DNA of 64,000 nucleotides from a bacterium HR19 (GTDB lineage: Bacteria; Calescibacteriota; Calescibacteriia; Calescibacteriales; Calescibacteriaceae): positions 1 to 64,000 of the forward strand of contig BEHV01000008.1 in NCBI GenBank assembly GCA_002898315.1. The letters are read 5' to 3'. The translations under genes were made by a program, and so were the position numbers. The notes beneath the pieces were generated by a model. It saw nothing but the letters and a program-made list of their open reading frames with translations. It had not been told where the DNA came from and did no database searches. Every line of letters starts with the position of its first letter. The stretch's first letter is position 1. This document shows, one piece after another, positions 1 to 9,259 of the stretch.

Positions 1-311
1 GCCTGTCCGCCAAAAGTGAAAACAAGCTGAATAACCAATTTATCTGGGAACGCGCTTTTTATCTCTGTATAGTATGAAAGCAATCTTATAGCAAACTCTT
101 TTGATATTTTGAGCTGAAACTCAAAGTTTATGACTGCCTCCGAATCTTTATATTTCCCTAAAAAAAGCTTGTCAACTCTTTTTTGTCTGACATGCGGGAA
201 CTCAACATTCTCAACTTTTTCAATCTTTATATCTCCTATTCTGCAAAGACGGAGTATTTCTTCTTCCACTCCCGCAAAAAGGTCTTTTAAAGTTATATCA
301 AATCTTTGCAT
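1..311 (-). CDS. Rpn-family PD-(D/E)XK nuclease / putative transposase, C-terminus outside window
   Basis: The gene runs off the left edge; the first 103 codons are visible, starting from an ATG at 311. The N-terminus (MQRFDITLKDLFAGV) and the pair of blocks VDKLFLG and NFEFQLKIS match the Rpn family of recombination-promoting nucleases (DUF4351-associated). In that family the Asp of the VD block and the E-x-Q motif form the PD-(D/E)XK active site. Such genes are often multicopy and mobile in bacterial genomes. I see no inverted repeats or Shine-Dalgarno at its start. The family call rests on short motifs and the N-terminal layout, so it is fairly but not fully secure. Confidence 0.72.
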   Translation of the reverse strand, partial: MQRFDITLKDLFAGVEEEILRLCRIGDIKIEKVENVEFPHVRQKRVDKLFLGKYKDSEAVINFEFQLKISKEFAIRLLSYYTEIKSAFPDKLVIQLVFTFGGQ

Positions 312-507
312 GATTTAATTAATTAAGACATTTTGGTATTTTGTTCTGAATTCCTCTCGTTTTATTTAAGTATCGTATCTAAAAAATTCCGGGAAGCATT
401 CACTATTTTGGGTAGGTTCAGGTTAAAAGGAGAGAAAACGAAGCACAATAACCTCATTTAAAACAAAGATTTTGTCTATATCAGCAAAAATTAATAAATT
501 TTTTTAA

Positions 508-2409
508 ATGAAGATTATACCTGACACAAGGAAAATAATCGGTCTTTACCATCTTCATCTCCCGTTTTTTCTAATTTTTGCTTTTTCTCTTAATTCATGT
601 GAAAAACCCAAAAAAGTAGAAATTGAACCACCCATATCAGATGACAAAATAATAGAAAAAAGAATATCAATAAAAGAGATAAAAATGAGCTACCCTCAAA
701 ATCTAACCTTTTTCACAGCCGGAACCGAACTTCAAATTTCCCTCCAACTTTCATGTCCCGATTTCCCAAGAAAAATAAGCATATCAGCAGAAGTATCAGA
801 TGAAAAAAACCAAAACCCACTGAAAGTTTCTCCCGCTGAAATCACTTGTCTTGGAGAGCAGGAATACTCACTCTCCATCTCCATACCATCAGAAATAGAA
901 GGTTTGTTCTACTTAAAAATCGCTTTAAAAAGCGACTTCCCGCAAGATATAACACAGTTCATAACTAAAAAGGTCTATATTGTGAAATTTGAAGGTTCTG
1001 AACACGTGATGAGAAACTGGAAGCAGATAGCTCAAAAAACAATACCAAAGCTTGGGAAAATACAAATCTACGACGAAGATGAAAAAATAAAATTTCTCGC
1101 CACATCTGGAAATAACATAATATCTTTTGATTTTTACCCGCAAAGTAACTCGTTCTCCGAACCCTCAACTATCTTTTCCCTATCAGCAACTCAAAATTCT
1201 CCTTCGGAAAAAGTTGAAATCATACAAAGCATAAAAATAGGAGATAAATACCTGCTTATTATAAAAGCTCTTTCTGAGTTCAGGTTGATTGAAGTATCAA
1301 AAGATAATAACTCGCAAGATTACGGTAAAATAAGTAGCACCCTGATAAGCGATGCCTATATAGAAAGTCCAGAACGCTATATATTTTTTGACTCAACATG
1401 CTCAAAATTAATCGCTATATCTAAATCTGGAAAAAACATAAACGAGATTCCGCTCTCTTCACCCTGCTTTTTCTACTACCAACCCCAAGGAAAAAGAGAA
1501 GAAATAATTTATCTATCTCCAACCTCTGATGGGACAGGAATATTTGCTGTGTCAGAAAAATTTTCATCTGAAAATTTCACAGAAAAGATAACAGATATCA
1601 CATTTGACCAGATTCTTACAAACGATAAAGGGGAAATAATCTTTTTCAAGTTAGGTGTAGACAACTTTTTGAACATACAACTCAAAGTAATGAAGCTCAC
1701 AGCTGATAAAAACATAGAACGAAGAGAAGTTCTTCTGCCCTTGCCCAAGACAGCTGTAAATTCCTTGAGATACATACCTTTGAGTGAAAACAAAATCTTT
1801 GTATATTATGAACCAACTTATAAAAATTCAAACACAGTAGTCGTAAGCGTCATAAACATATCAGATGAAACAGGAATAGAGAAAACATTTGCAGTCCAAA
1901 AACTCAACAACATATTCATAAAATCATCAGGGAACAAAAAACTTATCGCATTTTACGAAAGAGATAAAATAGCAGGATTTTTATTTGATGGTATAAATCT
2001 CGCAAGAAACTTCACTGGATACTTTTCGGGAGATCCAATAGATTTTTCGTCATCTCAAGACGAAATATTGATAGTATCAAGAGGTTCCGGTAGATTGGTC
2101 TTCTTCGTTTTCTCAGATAAATCGTCAGATTACTTTTTCACAAACTCAAAGGTTCTATCATATAGATACTTCATAATCTCTCCACAAATATTTTTTATGA
2201 TTTTCACAGATGATACAAGGTGCTGGGAAGGAGGAACCTGCTACGGGAGTGAATTCTCATTTATAAAATTGCAATCAATCACAATTGAAGAGAAATTTTT
2301 TGAGCATACAAGAGCTATATCACAAAGATTTGTTGGATTCACACTAAAATATAAATTCCCGCTGTGCATAATTCAAGACATAGATAAAATACTGATTTTC
2401 ATGAGATAA
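508..2409 (+). CDS. Unknown lipoprotein, 633 aa
   Basis: A hydrophobic N-terminal segment ends in the lipobox LNSC, so this is a predicted lipoprotein exported by Sec and modified by Lgt, whose gene also lies in this window. The rest is a long beta-rich chain with many Ser/Thr/Ile-Ile stretches and repeated strand-turn patterns that could form a beta-propeller or stacked beta-sandwiches, but I recognise no family. Residues 60-150 look like an Ig-like domain. There is no Shine-Dalgarno; a TAAATT hexamer ends 7 bases before the ATG. It is convergent with the acyl-CoA dehydrogenase gene. Function unknown. Confidence 0.8.
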   Translation: MKIIPDTRKIIGLYHLHLPFFLIFAFSLNSCEKPKKVEIEPPISDDKIIEKRISIKEIKMSYPQNLTFFTAGTELQISLQLSCPDFPRKISISAEVSDEKNQNPLKVSPAEITCLGEQEYSLSISIPSEIEGLFYLKIALKSDFPQDITQFITKKVYIVKFEGSEHVMRNWKQIAQKTIPKLGKIQIYDEDEKIKFLATSGNNIISFDFYPQSNSFSEPSTIFSLSATQNSPSEKVEIIQSIKIGDKYLLIIKALSEFRLIEVSKDNNSQDYGKISSTLISDAYIESPERYIFFDSTCSKLIAISKSGKNINEIPLSSPCFFYYQPQGKREEIIYLSPTSDGTGIFAVSEKFSSENFTEKITDITFDQILTNDKGEIIFFKLGVDNFLNIQLKVMKLTADKNIERREVLLPLPKTAVNSLRYIPLSENKIFVYYEPTYKNSNTVVVSVINISDETGIEKTFAVQKLNNIFIKSSGNKKLIAFYERDKIAGFLFDGINLARNFTGYFSGDPIDFSSSQDEILIVSRGSGRLVFFVFSDKSSDYFFTNSKVLSYRYFIISPQIFFMIFTDDTRCWEGGTCYGSEFSFIKLQSITIEEKFFEHTRAISQRFVGFTLKYKFPLCIIQDIDKILIFMR

Positions 2410-2437
2410 GCAGGTGAGATAGAAGACATTTAGAATT

Positions 2438-3625
2438 TCAGTATGATCTGGGCAGTCCAAGAACATGCTCAGCCGTGAGGTTCAAAATCATCTCATTTGA
2501 TACGGGAGCGGTTTTCAAAAGTCGGGCGGAATCCCACAGAATTATGAAAAAGTTATCTTCAACAAAACCAGCTCCACCGTATGTCTGTATTGCTCTATCA
2601 ACCGCTTGAAGCAAAAGCTCAGCTGCAAGGTATTTTGCAGAGTTAGCGAGAAACATAACCTCCTGCGGTGGAAGGTTTTTATCATAAGCCCAAGCAGATT
2701 TATACACAACTAATCTGACCGCTTCTTGCCTTATCTTCACATCAGCCAGAGGATGCTGTATCGCCTGATAACTCCCAATAGGTCTTTCACCAAAAACACA
2801 CCTTTGATTTGCATACTCAACAGCTCTTTTTAAGCAGAACTCACTCAAACCAACAGCAGAAGCTCCAGCAAGAATTCTCTCGGGATTCAAACCGTTGAAC
2901 ATAACAAAAACCCCCTGATTCTCCTCACCAACAAGGTTCTCCTCTGGAACTTCAACATCTTCAAAAAAGATAGTAAATTGGTTCATTCCCTCTATTCCTC
3001 TTGTGTTGAGCTTGTGCATCTTTATACCTTTTGATTTCAGGTCAACCATAAAGAGAGAAAGTCCATACATTTTCGGAAGCCCTTTTTTTGAAAGCTCTGA
3101 GTAAGGTATTGTTCTTGTTATAAGAAGTATGTAATCTGCAACATCTGCACCGGTTATATATGTTTTCTCTCCGTTTATTATGTATCTTCCGTTTTTCTTT
3201 TGAGCGAATGTTTTTATTCTGAATGTGTTTGTCCCTGCTTCCGGTTCTGTCACTCCGAGGGCGCATTTTATTTTTCCCTCAGCCATAGCAGGCAAAAACT
3301 TTTTTTTGAGCTGCTCGCTACCGTTTCTGATGATGCAAGATTCCGCACAGATTGTAAGGACAAACAGAGCATTTCCTATTCCATATTTTGCGAGCTCTTC
3401 CATAGCTACGGTGCTTCCGAGAAGACCTATTCCTGTTCCGCCATATTCTTGGGGGACAATAGAGCCCAAAAATCCGGCTTTTGAAAGCTCATCCCATATC
3501 TCCTGAACGAATTCGTTTCTTCTTATCTTCTCAAAAAGTTCTTTCCTTCTGCCTTCAAATTTTTTGTGTATTCTTTCTGCTGTCTCCTTTGCCATTTCAA
3601 TCTCCGGCTGAAAAGCAAAGTCCAT
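2438..3625 (-). CDS. Acyl-CoA dehydrogenase
   Basis: A flavoenzyme of 395 aa that would introduce the alpha-beta double bond into acyl-CoA in fatty-acid degradation. The family order is complete: an N-terminal helical domain, the central beta-domain with VTEPEAGTN and a TYITGADVAD block, and the C-terminal helical domain with YGGAGFVED. The usual catalytic base position near the C-terminus carries Glu (in VSNEMIL), so the enzyme looks active. The usual Arg-rich stretch after the GG motif is replaced by ILWDSARLLKT. The start has a strong Shine-Dalgarno (AAGGAGGTGA). It is divergent from an acyl-CoA ligase gene, which supports a joint role in beta-oxidation. Substrate chain length cannot be read. 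Confidence 0.93.
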   Translation of the reverse strand: MDFAFQPEIEMAKETAERIHKKFEGRRKELFEKIRRNEFVQEIWDELSKAGFLGSIVPQEYGGTGIGLLGSTVAMEELAKYGIGNALFVLTICAESCIIRNGSEQLKKKFLPAMAEGKIKCALGVTEPEAGTNTFRIKTFAQKKNGRYIINGEKTYITGADVADYILLITRTIPYSELSKKGLPKMYGLSLFMVDLKSKGIKMHKLNTRGIEGMNQFTIFFEDVEVPEENLVGEENQGVFVMFNGLNPERILAGASAVGLSEFCLKRAVEYANQRCVFGERPIGSYQAIQHPLADVKIRQEAVRLVVYKSAWAYDKNLPPQEVMFLANSAKYLAAELLLQAVDRAIQTYGGAGFVEDNFFIILWDSARLLKTAPVSNEMILNLTAEHVLGLPRSY

Positions 3626-3770
3626 CTTATCACCTCCTTCAAATCTATCTTACAAATTCAAGCCGACGATTTTAGAATTTACAAGAAAATTTGAACGATT
3701 GTTCAAAAAAATCTTTTGATTTTTCAACCTAAAAAACCAACAAGAATCACTAAAATATAGAAAGGGAAAA

Positions 3771-5438
3771 ATGATAGAAAGAGCCGAGAAGATAAAGCAA
3801 AAAATCAATACCATAAGGGAAAACATAAGAGATGTCATATATTCTCTGAAGGTCCTTGACTGGTTCATAAAAGAAAACGATTCTAACTATAAGGACTTTT
3901 TAATAAATCTCATAAAAGGAATAATGGGAGATATAGAGCCAATAAGAAGGCAGGCGGAAAAAAGAGGTCAAAAACCAGCTGTAATATGGGAAGGTGGAAC
4001 GAGGTCCCACAAAGAGCTTTTTGAAAGAGCGGAAGCGCTTGCAAAATTCCTCACAGAAAACGGAGTATCACAGAAAGATAAAATCGCTCTCATATCTCCC
4101 AACACACCAGAAGCGCCTGAAATATGGTTAGCTTCAAACCTCATAAGAGCCCACTTCATCCCAGTAAACTACCGACTGAAATCACAAGAGATAAAATACA
4201 TAATGGAAAACTCAGAGTGCCAGATAGTTATATACCACGAAGAAGTAGAAGAAGAGGTCAAAAAGAGCGGAAAATACAAAATAGAGCTTGAAATAAAAGA
4301 AAGCAAAAAAGAAATGTCTTCTTATGAAAAGGCAATTGAAGAGGGGTTGAAATCTGAAATAAGAATAAAAATTCCTCCCGCAAGCAAAAGCAAGATGATA
4401 ATTTATACCTCGGGGACAACCGGGAAACCAAAAGGGGCTTACAGACCTTTAAAAGCTCTCAACGCATTTTTGTTTATAGCTACCGCAGGGTACGAATTCG
4501 GAATAAGCAAAAACGACAGACACCTTGTCGTATGCCCTCTGTACCACTCTGCTCCACTATTTTTCGCTCAACTTCATCTCACTCTCGGCGCAACTATAAT
4601 AATAGAAAAAAAGTTCAGAGTAGAAAGATTTGTAAAAGCAGTATCAGAGCACAAAGCTACTACAACCTTCGTAGTGCCATACATAATCTCAGAAATCCTA
4701 GAGCATCTTCCCGAAATCAAAAAAGATGAGCTGAAAAGTTTAAGAAAGGTGATATGCGGTGGAGCATTTTTATCACCACACCTCAAAAGAAGATTTTCAG
4801 AAGAGTTCGGTCCAATCTTATATGAGTTCTATGGCTCAACTGAAACAAGCATAAACTCTATCTTAAAACCCTATGATATTCCGAAGAAAGCAGAAAGCGT
4901 AGGAAAAATCTATCCGCTCACAAAAATAAAAATAATAGATGAAGACGGAAACAAATGTCCCCCAAACAAAATAGGAGAAATATTTGTCAAATCTCCGTTT
5001 ATGATGCGCGGATACTACAAAGATGAAGAATATACGAAACAGTGGGTAAGAGATGGATTCATATCAGCGGGAGATATAGGAAAAATAGACGAAGATGGAT
5101 ACCTTTACATAACTGACAGAAAAAAAGATATGATAATAAGCGGGGGAGTGAATATATATCCAGCAGAGATAGAGTCCGCATTATACGAGCATCCTGCTGT
5201 GAAACTCTGTGCGGTTGTAGGCGTTCCAGATGAAAAATGGGGAGAAAGAGTCAAAGCATTTATTGTGCTGAAAAAGGGATTTTCTATCACAGAAAAAGAA
5301 CTTGAAGAATTTCTCAGGTCAAAAATCGCTGGATACAAAATACCACGAGAATGGGAATTCGTTGATGAGCTACCCATAACTCCCTCAGGAAAAATACTGA
5401 AAAGAGAACTCAGAAAAACTCAAGAGAAAATAAGATGA
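3771..5438 (+). CDS. Acyl-CoA synthetase (AMP-forming ligase)
   Basis: Member of the ANL adenylating family that activates a carboxylic acid with ATP and CoA. Visible motifs are the P-loop YTSGTTGKPKG, the A5 motif YGSTET, the A7/A8 region GDIGKIDEDGYLYITDRKKD and the A10 catalytic lysine in TPSGKILKREL. The roughly 50-residue charged N-terminal extension before MGDIEPIRRQAEK is unusual, and an internal start is possible, but an AAAGGG stretch just before the first ATG favours the longer form. The gene is divergent from acyl-CoA dehydrogenase, so a fatty or short-chain acid is the likely substrate. The exact substrate is not decidable. Confidence 0.92.
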   Translation: MIERAEKIKQKINTIRENIRDVIYSLKVLDWFIKENDSNYKDFLINLIKGIMGDIEPIRRQAEKRGQKPAVIWEGGTRSHKELFERAEALAKFLTENGVSQKDKIALISPNTPEAPEIWLASNLIRAHFIPVNYRLKSQEIKYIMENSECQIVIYHEEVEEEVKKSGKYKIELEIKESKKEMSSYEKAIEEGLKSEIRIKIPPASKSKMIIYTSGTTGKPKGAYRPLKALNAFLFIATAGYEFGISKNDRHLVVCPLYHSAPLFFAQLHLTLGATIIIEKKFRVERFVKAVSEHKATTTFVVPYIISEILEHLPEIKKDELKSLRKVICGGAFLSPHLKRRFSEEFGPILYEFYGSTETSINSILKPYDIPKKAESVGKIYPLTKIKIIDEDGNKCPPNKIGEIFVKSPFMMRGYYKDEEYTKQWVRDGFISAGDIGKIDEDGYLYITDRKKDMIISGGVNIYPAEIESALYEHPAVKLCAVVGVPDEKWGERVKAFIVLKKGFSITEKELEEFLRSKIAGYKIPREWEFVDELPITPSGKILKRELRKTQEKIR

Positions 5439-5555
5439 AAATTTTCAAAAAATCGTGAGTGGCTTTTATACCGAAAAGATATTTTGAAGTATGCAATTTC
5501 TAATACCAAAATAATTAAATATTCTTTCAATTTCGTAAAAAAGGAGGAGAGGGAA

Positions 5556-6824
5556 GTGGGAAAGAGAAATGAAAAAAACGGAAAATCTTACGTAAAATGT
5601 CTGAGGTGCAGAGAGTGTAAAAGAGAATACGAAATTGCTCCAATTCATATCTGTGATGTGTGCTTTGGTCCCCTTGAAGTAGAATACGAATATGAAAGAA
5701 TAAAGCTAACAAAAAGCATGCTCAAATCAAGGAAACCAAACATGTGGAGGTACAGAGAGCTCCTGCCAATAGACGGCGACCCGGTGGTTTATGATGTAGG
5801 ATTCACCCCGCTTTTCAGAGCAAAAAACCTTGAAAAATACTTTGGATGCAAAGAGATATGGATAAAAAACGATGGAGTAAATTTTCCGACACTTTCTTTC
5901 AAAGATAGAGTTGTAGCAATCGCCGTAAAGAAGGCAAAAGAGTTTGGTTTCAACGCTGTGGCTTGCGCATCAACAGGAAACCTCGCAAACTCAGTATCAG
6001 CAATCGCCTCAATATACGGAATGAAGGCATTTATCTTCATACCCTATGACCTTGAACCCACGAAAATCCTCGCATCATCAATATACGGAGTCGAAGTGAT
6101 AGGAATAAAAGGAAGCTACGACGATGTCAATCGTTTATGCGCAGAGATAGCAGAAAAATATAAAATAGCTTTTGTCAACATAAACATAAGACCGTTCTAC
6201 TCCGAGGGATCTAAATCTTACGGATTTGAAATAGCTGAACAACTCTCTTTCAAATTACCAGACCATATAGTGGTTCCTATGGCAGGTGGTTCTCTCATAA
6301 CAAAAATATGGAAGGCATTTCAGGAGTTCAAAACCATAGGATTACTCAAAGAAGTTGATACAAAAATGTACGGTGCTCAACCCGAGGGATGCGCCCCGAT
6401 AGTCAATGCAGTGAAAAAAGGGCTCGCAATATTCACCCCAGTGAAAGAACCGAAAACAATAGCAAAGTCCCTCGCAATAGGCAATCCCCCAGATGGATAC
6501 TACGCAGCAAAAGTCATAAGAGAATCAGGTGGATGGGCAGAGTGCCCATCAGACCAAGAAATAATATCAGCAATAAAAATACTCGCAGAAAAAGAAGGAA
6601 TATTTACAGAAACCGCAGGCGGAGTCACTTTCGGAGCATTCATAAGATTACTTGAATCAGGAAAAATATCAAAGTCAGATAGTGTTCTCATATCTCTCAC
6701 CGGAAATGGATTGAAAACCCAAGAAGCATTAGCAGAATATATCCCCCCCATAAAAATCATAGAACCTTATGTTGAGAGATTTGAGGAAGCGTTCAAAAAT
6801 GATTTGGCGAAGTTTAAACAATAA
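5556..6824 (+). CDS. thrC: Threonine synthase
   Basis: PLP-dependent enzyme converting O-phosphohomoserine to threonine. The N-terminus carries a four-Cys zinc-ribbon-like stretch (CLRCREC then CDVC), as in many archaeal and thermophile threonine synthases. The PLP lysine lies in LSFKDRVV, followed by ACASTGNLANS and a Gly-rich phosphate-binding loop (PMAGGSL). The reading frame is open back to 5484, but a GTG at 5556 has AGGAGG at 5542-5547, eight bases upstream, so I start the protein there (422 aa). The next gene, also a fold-type II PLP enzyme, follows after 36 bases with its own GGAGG, so the two are probably co-transcribed. Confidence 0.9.
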   Translation: MGKRNEKNGKSYVKCLRCRECKREYEIAPIHICDVCFGPLEVEYEYERIKLTKSMLKSRKPNMWRYRELLPIDGDPVVYDVGFTPLFRAKNLEKYFGCKEIWIKNDGVNFPTLSFKDRVVAIAVKKAKEFGFNAVACASTGNLANSVSAIASIYGMKAFIFIPYDLEPTKILASSIYGVEVIGIKGSYDDVNRLCAEIAEKYKIAFVNINIRPFYSEGSKSYGFEIAEQLSFKLPDHIVVPMAGGSLITKIWKAFQEFKTIGLLKEVDTKMYGAQPEGCAPIVNAVKKGLAIFTPVKEPKTIAKSLAIGNPPDGYYAAKVIRESGGWAECPSDQEIISAIKILAEKEGIFTETAGGVTFGAFIRLLESGKISKSDSVLISLTGNGLKTQEALAEYIPPIKIIEPYVERFEEAFKNDLAKFKQ

Positions 6825-6860
6825 CAGCAAATTTCTCAAAAGCGGAGGAAAGCCCCTGAT

Positions 6861-7883
6861 ATGGATTATGTAGACCACGAACTATTGAAAACCCTTGAGG
6901 AAGCGAAAAAATACTCAATAATATCTAAAATAGGAAACACTCCTCTTGTTAAACTTTCAAGATTGAAGGAATTCCTCAAAATACCAAAAAATGTCAATAT
7001 ATGGGCAAAGGTAGAAGGATTGAACCCCGGTGGCTCCGTAAAAGATAGACCAGCTATATTCATGATAGAGGAAGGAATAAGGTCGGGAAAGCTGACAAGA
7101 GAAAAGATAGTCCTTGACTCAACATCGGGCAACACCGGGATAGCTTATGCAATGATATGCGCAGCACTGGGAATAAGATTGCGACTTTGCATTCCCTCAA
7201 ACGCCTCATTTGAACGGCTCAAAATTCTCACTATACTTGGAGCAGAACTTATATTGACAAACCCTCTTGAAGGTTCAGACGGAGCAATGGCAGAGTGTAT
7301 GAAAATTTATGAAAAAGAACCAGATAAATACTTCAAACCAGACCAATACTCAAATCCCGAAAACCCAAGAGCTCACTACGAAACAACCTCAATGGAAATA
7401 TGGAGAGATACAGGAGGAAACGTTGACTTTTTCGTGGCAGGAGTAGGAACGGGCGGAACGATAATGGGAGTAGGCAAAAGATTAAAATCTCTCAAAGGTT
7501 CTATAAAAATCGTTGCTGTTGAACCAGAAGAACCAATTCACGGCATTGAGGGATTGAGAAACACCAACTACTCGGCGATCCCAAAGATATTTGATAAAAA
7601 CTTTCCAGACCTATACATAAAAGTGAGGACAGAAGAAGCATATCAGACCGCAAGGATAACAGCTCTCTGCGAGGGATTGTTCGTCGGCGCTTCATCTGGT
7701 GCATCTCTTAAAGCATGCGAAATTCTTGCAAAAGAAGTAGCAAACGGAATAAAAGACCAAATAAATATAGTGACCATACTCCCCGACTCGGGAGATAGAT
7801 ATTTCTCCTCACGAATGTGGGAAGACAAGAAATTTGTTGAACTTATAAACAAGATAAGATGGAAAAAGGAAACAGGAAAGTAA
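6861..7883 (+). CDS. Cysteine synthase / CysM-like PLP enzyme
   Basis: A 340-aa fold-type II PLP enzyme of the O-acetylserine sulfhydrylase / cystathionine beta-synthase family. Motifs are GNTPLVKLSRL near residue 26, the PLP lysine in GGSVKDRPA, TSGNTGIAYA and the phosphate loop GVGTGGTIMG. The stretch WAKVEGLNPGGSVKDRP resembles the CysM branch that uses O-phosphoserine or a thiocarboxylated carrier protein, so it may not be a classical CysK. It has GGAGG at 6844-6848 and follows thrC closely. There is no ThiS/CysO-like carrier nearby, so the sulfur donor is open. Confidence 0.88.
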   Translation: MDYVDHELLKTLEEAKKYSIISKIGNTPLVKLSRLKEFLKIPKNVNIWAKVEGLNPGGSVKDRPAIFMIEEGIRSGKLTREKIVLDSTSGNTGIAYAMICAALGIRLRLCIPSNASFERLKILTILGAELILTNPLEGSDGAMAECMKIYEKEPDKYFKPDQYSNPENPRAHYETTSMEIWRDTGGNVDFFVAGVGTGGTIMGVGKRLKSLKGSIKIVAVEPEEPIHGIEGLRNTNYSAIPKIFDKNFPDLYIKVRTEEAYQTARITALCEGLFVGASSGASLKACEILAKEVANGIKDQINIVTILPDSGDRYFSSRMWEDKKFVELINKIRWKKETGK

Positions 7884-7955
7884 TAATCAAGAGAAAAAAC
7901 TATGTTTTTTGAGACCAACCAAATAGCATAAATCCAAAATTCAAAAAAATAAAAA

Positions 7956-7961
7956 TAAAAT
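7956..7961 (+). promoter_or_regulatory. Candidate -10 element (TAAAAT) for leaderless gspF
   Basis: TAAAAT ends exactly 9 bases before the gspF ATG and there is no Shine-Dalgarno between them. Transcription starting 6-8 bases after a -10 box would begin at or within about 3 bases of the start codon. No -35 box is visible at the usual distance. The same spacing occurs at six other genes here. Confidence 0.5.
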
Positions 7962-7970
7962 TTTTTATAT

Positions 7971-9254
7971 ATGCCTGTTTTCTCATATACAGGAGTAAAA
8001 GATAACAGAAAAGTGAGAGGAATTATTGAATCGTTCTCAAAATCCGACGCTATACAGAAACTTAAAAGCGAGGGAATAATAATAATAAAGATTTCTGAAA
8101 CATCAAAAAAAACGCTCACCTCAAAAAATGGCTCAAACCAACAAGCAAGCAAAAATCAAATTCCTCTTGATATCCTCTCCAGATTAAAAAATATCCAGAA
8201 CTCGGTATCTCTTTTTTCACGAATATCACTCAGAGATATAGAGGTTTTCTCACGGCAGATATCCTCACTACTCAAAGCAGGTATGTCGCTTACAGATTCT
8301 CTTGATACAGTAGCAAAACAAACAAAAAAACTCAATTTCAAACAACTCATAATGTCAATTTCAGAAGATATAAAAGGTGGAAAATCATTTTCACAAGCAT
8401 TAGGAGAACACAAAAACATCTTCCCTGAAATATACATAGGAATGGTGAAATCAGGAGAGACATCTGGGGACCTTGACAAAGTCATGGAGGACCTTGGAGA
8501 GTACCTTGAAAGACAAATAGCCATAAGATCAAAAGTATCATCTGCAATGATATATCCAATATTCGTTGTAGGAGTTATGGGAATTGTTCTGTGGGTTCTT
8601 CTGACTTTTGTTGTGCCGAAAATATCTCAGCTCCTTCAAGATGTAGGAAGGTCGTTGCCAATATACACAAAGGTTCTCATATTATTTTCAAAAATCGTAA
8701 GCACATCTCTACCATACCTCATAATTATGTTCTCGGCTCTGTTTTTCTTCCGCAAAAAAATCCTTTCCATACCAAAAGTAAGATACTACTTTGACCTTAT
8801 GCGACTCAAATTTCCGATATACTCAAAAATTCACCTCCTCGGAGAAACATATAGAATTTTCTCAACTCTCTCAACCCTTACCAAAGCGGGAGTTCCTCTC
8901 GTCAAAGCAATAGAGACAGCAGAAAATATAACATCTAACATACACCTCAAAAAAGTCCTAAAAGAAGCAAGAGAATATACAATAGAAGGAAAAAATATGT
9001 CAGAACGACTGGCGGAGTCGGAATTTTTCCCACCTATGATAGCCAACATGGTTGCAGTGGGAGAAAGGTCAGGAGAGCTGGAAAAAATGTTCTCAAACAT
9101 AGCTCATACCCTATCCTCTGAGCTTGAAACATTCGTAGCAGGAGTTACATCTCTTATAGAACCAATACTCATCGTATCAATAGGAGGAATGATTTTCCTC
9201 ATTATGCTATCTGTAATAGTCCCGATACTTGAAATAAACAAATCTATAATGTGA
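7971..9254 (+). CDS. gspF: Type II secretion / type IV pilus inner-membrane platform protein GspF
   Basis: A 427-aa polytopic membrane protein that forms the platform of a type II secretion or type IV pilus machine. The N-terminus (MPVFSYTGVKDNRKVRGIIE) is typical of the family. Two copies of the GspF domain are visible, each with a leucine/alanine-rich LLKAG or LTKAG helix and a VKSGETSGDLDKVMEDL or VGERSGELEKMF motif, separated by two transmembrane segments around residues 200-260. A last membrane segment lies near the C-terminus. No gspE or pseudopilin gene adjoins it; the secretin gene is about 6 kb away. PilC is the alternative name. Confidence 0.92.
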   Translation: MPVFSYTGVKDNRKVRGIIESFSKSDAIQKLKSEGIIIIKISETSKKTLTSKNGSNQQASKNQIPLDILSRLKNIQNSVSLFSRISLRDIEVFSRQISSLLKAGMSLTDSLDTVAKQTKKLNFKQLIMSISEDIKGGKSFSQALGEHKNIFPEIYIGMVKSGETSGDLDKVMEDLGEYLERQIAIRSKVSSAMIYPIFVVGVMGIVLWVLLTFVVPKISQLLQDVGRSLPIYTKVLILFSKIVSTSLPYLIIMFSALFFFRKKILSIPKVRYYFDLMRLKFPIYSKIHLLGETYRIFSTLSTLTKAGVPLVKAIETAENITSNIHLKKVLKEAREYTIEGKNMSERLAESEFFPPMIANMVAVGERSGELEKMFSNIAHTLSSELETFVAGVTSLIEPILIVSIGGMIFLIMLSVIVPILEINKSIM

Positions 9255-9259
9255 TTTTT

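Noticed and set aside
7643..8152. 169-codon minus-strand open frame across the end of the cysteine synthase homologue and the start of gspF
   Set aside because: It lies opposite two well-supported genes, has a Phe/Ile-rich composition typical of antisense frames in AT-rich DNA, and has no family motif or Shine-Dalgarno.
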